DNA from: Asticcacaulis sp. AC460
GTDB taxonomy: Bacteria; Pseudomonadota; Alphaproteobacteria; Caulobacterales; Caulobacteraceae
Assembly (NCBI RefSeq): GCF_000495795.1
Contig: NZ_AWGD01000040.1
Location: 1-64,000 of the forward strand
DNA length: 64,000 bases
Direction: 5' to 3'
Below, one piece after another: positions 62,038-64,000 of this stretch. The notes under the pieces are model-generated. The model had not been told where the DNA came from and searched no databases. It saw only the letters and a list, made by a program, of their open reading frames with translations. Position numbers and translations under genes: made by a program. Within the stretch, counting starts at the first letter, position 1. Each line of letters begins with the position of its first letter.

Positions 62038-63222
62038 TCACCACTCTCTCACATATCCATCTGGTCCGCGCCACGCCGGATTGCGCCAAGGCGGGCAGTC
62101 TTTCGCCATTTCGCGCACCTTGGCTTCGTCGATCTCGACGCCCAGGCCCGGACCCGTCAGGGCTTCGACATAGCCGTCGCGAACATCGAACACTTCCGGA
62201 TTCTTCATATAGAACAACAGGTCGTGGCCGTTGGTGTTGTAGTGGATGCCCAGCGACATTTCCTGGATGACGTGGTTCGGCGTCGCGATGCCCAGTTGCA
62301 TGCAGGCGCCCAGGGCCAGCGGCCCCAGCGGGCAGTGCGGCGCCACGGCGACGTCATACGCTTCGGCCATGGCGGCGATGCGGCGGACTTCGGAGATGCC
62401 GCCGGCATGCGACAGATCGGGCTGAATGATATCGACACAGGCGCGTTCGAAGAAGGGCTTGAAATCCCAGCGGCTGTACAGACGTTCACCGAGCGCGATC
62501 GGGGTGGTGGTCAGTTTCGACAACTGCTCGATGGCCTCGACATGCTCGCTGAGCAGCGGCTCCTCGATGAACAGCGGCCGGATCGGCTCAAGCGCATGGG
62601 CCAGTTGCTTGGCCATGGGCTTGTGCACCCGGCCGTGGAAGTCGAGCCCGACATCCAGCCCCAGGGCCTGGACCGAGGTGGCGCGTTCCAGCACACCATC
62701 GATCACCTTGGGCGAATCGAGCCAACCCATGTCTTCAGACGCATTCATCTTGACGGCCTTGAAGCCCTGGTCCTGGCGCGCCCTGGCGGCGTCGACCACA
62801 TCCGAGGGACGGTCGCCACCGATCCAGGCATAGACCTGGACGCGGTCACGCACGCGGCCGCCCAGCAGTTGCCACACTGGCACGCCCAGACGGCGCGCCT
62901 TCAGATCCCACAGGGCCTGGTCGAAACCCGACAGGGCCGACATCAGGACCGGTCCACCGCGATAGAAGCCCAGGCGATAGAAGACCTGCCACATGTCTTC
63001 GATACGTTCCGGATCGTGCCCGATAAAGCGTTCGCGGATCTCGGCGAAGGTAGCTTCGGTGGCTTCGGTATGGCCTTCCAGCGAGGCTTCGCCCCAGCCG
63101 ACGGCGCCTTCGGAATCTTCGATGCGAACGAACAGCCAGCGCGGCGGAACGGCAAAGGTTTCGATCTTGGCTATGCGCGTGGCGGTAGCGGTGAGGGTGC
63201 TGGGAGCGTGTGCGGTGTCCAT
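62038..63222 (-). CDS. dgoD: D-galactonate dehydratase (enolase superfamily)
   Basis: 394 residues from ATG 63222. Muconate-lactonizing/DgoD-type enolase: capping domain 'RWLFVRIEDSEGAVGWGEAS', barrel 'FKAVKMNASEDM', acid/base 'VGLDFHGRVHKPMAKQLAHA' (Asp, His), metal ligands 'PLFIEEPLLSEH' and 'IALGERLYSRWDFKPFFE', and 'VAPHCPLGPLALGACMQLGI' (His). It dehydrates galactonate to 2-keto-3-deoxygalactonate, the DgoK substrate. It is the first gene of the leftward galactonate operon. No galactose dehydrogenase is in the window. Other aldonates of close structure cannot be excluded. Confidence 0.9.
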   Translation of the reverse strand: MDTAHAPSTLTATATRIAKIETFAVPPRWLFVRIEDSEGAVGWGEASLEGHTEATEATFAEIRERFIGHDPERIEDMWQVFYRLGFYRGGPVLMSALSGFDQALWDLKARRLGVPVWQLLGGRVRDRVQVYAWIGGDRPSDVVDAARARQDQGFKAVKMNASEDMGWLDSPKVIDGVLERATSVQALGLDVGLDFHGRVHKPMAKQLAHALEPIRPLFIEEPLLSEHVEAIEQLSKLTTTPIALGERLYSRWDFKPFFERACVDIIQPDLSHAGGISEVRRIAAMAEAYDVAVAPHCPLGPLALGACMQLGIATPNHVIQEMSLGIHYNTNGHDLLFYMKNPEVFDVRDGYVEALTGPGLGVEIDEAKVREMAKDCPPWRNPAWRGPDGYVREW

Positions 63223-63264
63223 GGAGGTCTGCCTAATCCTGCTGTGACCAAAGGTCAATAATAT

Positions 63265-63277
63265 TGTATGATAATTT
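63265..63277. promoter_or_regulatory. Imperfect palindrome upstream of dgoD
   Basis: ATTGTATGATAAT, 42 bp before the dgoD start in an AT-rich patch, has partial two-fold symmetry of the kind bound by GntR-type regulators. Evidence is positional only. Confidence 0.3.
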
Positions 63278-63405
63278 AGACGTTTCACGCCACAGGTTTC
63301 CGCCAGGTTGGAGAAAATTTTCCCGATTATCTTGACGTTCGCGTAAACAAAGCGCATCTAATCCGGCATCAAAACAAACGCCCCGAGCGTTGGAGGACAG
63401 ACCGG

Positions 63406-64000
63406 ATGCCGACCCCTGAAAATTCAGCCTATATCTACGACCATGTCCGCTCGCCGCGCGGCAAGGGCAAGAAGGACGGCAGCCTGCACCAGATTACGGC
63501 GCTGGACCTTTCGGCCCAGGTCCTGGCCGGCCTGCGTGACCGCAACAGCCTGGATACGGCCCTGGTCGACGACTGCACCTGGGGCTGCGTGACGCCGGTG
63601 GGCGAGCAGGGCGGGGACATCGCCCGCGCCGCGGTCCTGGCCGCCGGATATTCGCAACTGACCGCCGGCGCCCAGGTCAACCGCTTCTGCGCCTCGGGGC
63701 TGGAAGCCGTCAATATTGCCGCCGCCAAGGTGGTGTCCGGCGAAGCGACCATGGCCATCGGCGGTGGCGTCGAATGCATGAGCCGCATCCCCATGGGCTC
63801 CGATGGCGGCGCCTGGGCGATCGATGTCGCCGCGGCCTTTCCGACCTATTTCGTGCCCCAGGGCGTGTCGGCCGATATGATCGCCTCCAAGTGGGGCTTT
63901 TCGCGTACCGACTGCGATGCCTATGCCGTCGAATCGCACAAGCGCGCCGCCCGTTCGTGGCAGGAAGGCCGTTTCAAGAATGCGGTCCTGCCCATCAAGG
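63406..64000 (+). CDS. Acetyl-CoA C-acyltransferase (thiolase), N-terminal part
   Basis: Starts at ATG 63406 after GGAGG and runs off the window end with 198 codons visible. The start 'AYIYDHVRSPRGKGKKDGSL' and the active-site motif 'VNRFCASGLEAVNIAAAKVV' with Cys95 are those of thiolases; 'GGVECMSRIPMGSDGG' follows as usual. Likely a FadA-type 3-ketoacyl-CoA thiolase in fatty-acid oxidation, or acetoacetyl-CoA thiolase; the missing C-terminus prevents a finer call. Divergent from the galactonate operon. Confidence 0.9.
   Translation, partial: MPTPENSAYIYDHVRSPRGKGKKDGSLHQITALDLSAQVLAGLRDRNSLDTALVDDCTWGCVTPVGEQGGDIARAAVLAAGYSQLTAGAQVNRFCASGLEAVNIAAAKVVSGEATMAIGGGVECMSRIPMGSDGGAWAIDVAAAFPTYFVPQGVSADMIASKWGFSRTDCDAYAVESHKRAARSWQEGRFKNAVLPIK

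Overview
The window is GC-rich, densely coded alphaproteobacterial DNA. The myo-inositol cluster (ibpA-iatA-iatP transporter, RpiR-type iolR, iolCDEB, iolG, mmsA/iolA), a CcManD-like mannonate dehydratase, a large TonB-dependent receptor and many exported glycosidases resemble Caulobacterales (Caulobacter/Asticcacaulis). No rRNA or tRNA is present, so the genus is inferred, not shown. No phage, IS transposase or CRISPR array was seen.

Layout. 1-2.5 kb: N-terminal part of a giant repeat adhesin without a signal peptide, followed by a LuxR-type regulator and an orphan TadG-like protein. 5.8-14 kb: two small unknown genes, an Hpt protein, an M13 metallopeptidase, a hybrid histidine kinase, an S1/P1 nuclease and a Nudix hydrolase. 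13.9-19.8 kb (minus): a coupled operon GH115 alpha-glucuronidase > alkaline phosphatase > FadR-type regulator > GH43. 20-35 kb: the inositol island, mmsA, then ibpA-iatA-iatP with a GH92 alpha-mannosidase attached, then iolG/iolR divergent, then iolC-iolD-iolE-iolB overlapping by 4 bp each. 35-46.4 kb (minus): mannonate dehydratase, TonB receptor, Tat-exported GH2, GH89 alpha-N-acetylglucosaminidase and an HGSNAT/NagX-like membrane acyltransferase. 46.6-51 kb: creD and a NarL/NarX-type two-component system. 51-56 kb: five consecutive exported proteins (two Sel1-repeat, three unrecognised). 56-59.3 kb: GNAT, an exported unknown, and an ArsR-DUF1801-SRPBCC operon. 59.3-63.2 kb (minus): a De Ley-Doudoroff-type galactonate set (dehydratase, SMP-30 lactonase, KDGal kinase, KDPGal aldolase). 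At the right edge: the start of a thiolase.

How it fits together. Most of the window is a plant/glycan scavenging region: outer-membrane uptake (TonB receptor), periplasmic glycosidases (GH115, GH43, GH92, GH2, GH89), an inositol ABC transporter, and cytoplasmic routes for inositol, mannonate and galactonate. Two families of palindromes tie it together. One is GGAA-N6-TTCC, likely the IolR site, at mmsA, ibpA, iolG/iolR and iolC, and also upstream of the TonB receptor and the NagX-GH89 operon. The other is a FadR/UxuR-like TTGGCCGACCAA site at manD and the TonB receptor, with a variant at ibpA. The most notable observations are an HGSNAT-like gene directly before a NAGLU-like gene, GH92 in the inositol uptake operon, a stack of four different operator-like palindromes before one TonB receptor, three TAGAGC-type repeats each supplying the TAG stop codon of the gene before them, and a cluster of exported proteins sharing a TPR-like ACxxY/F unit that I do not recognise.
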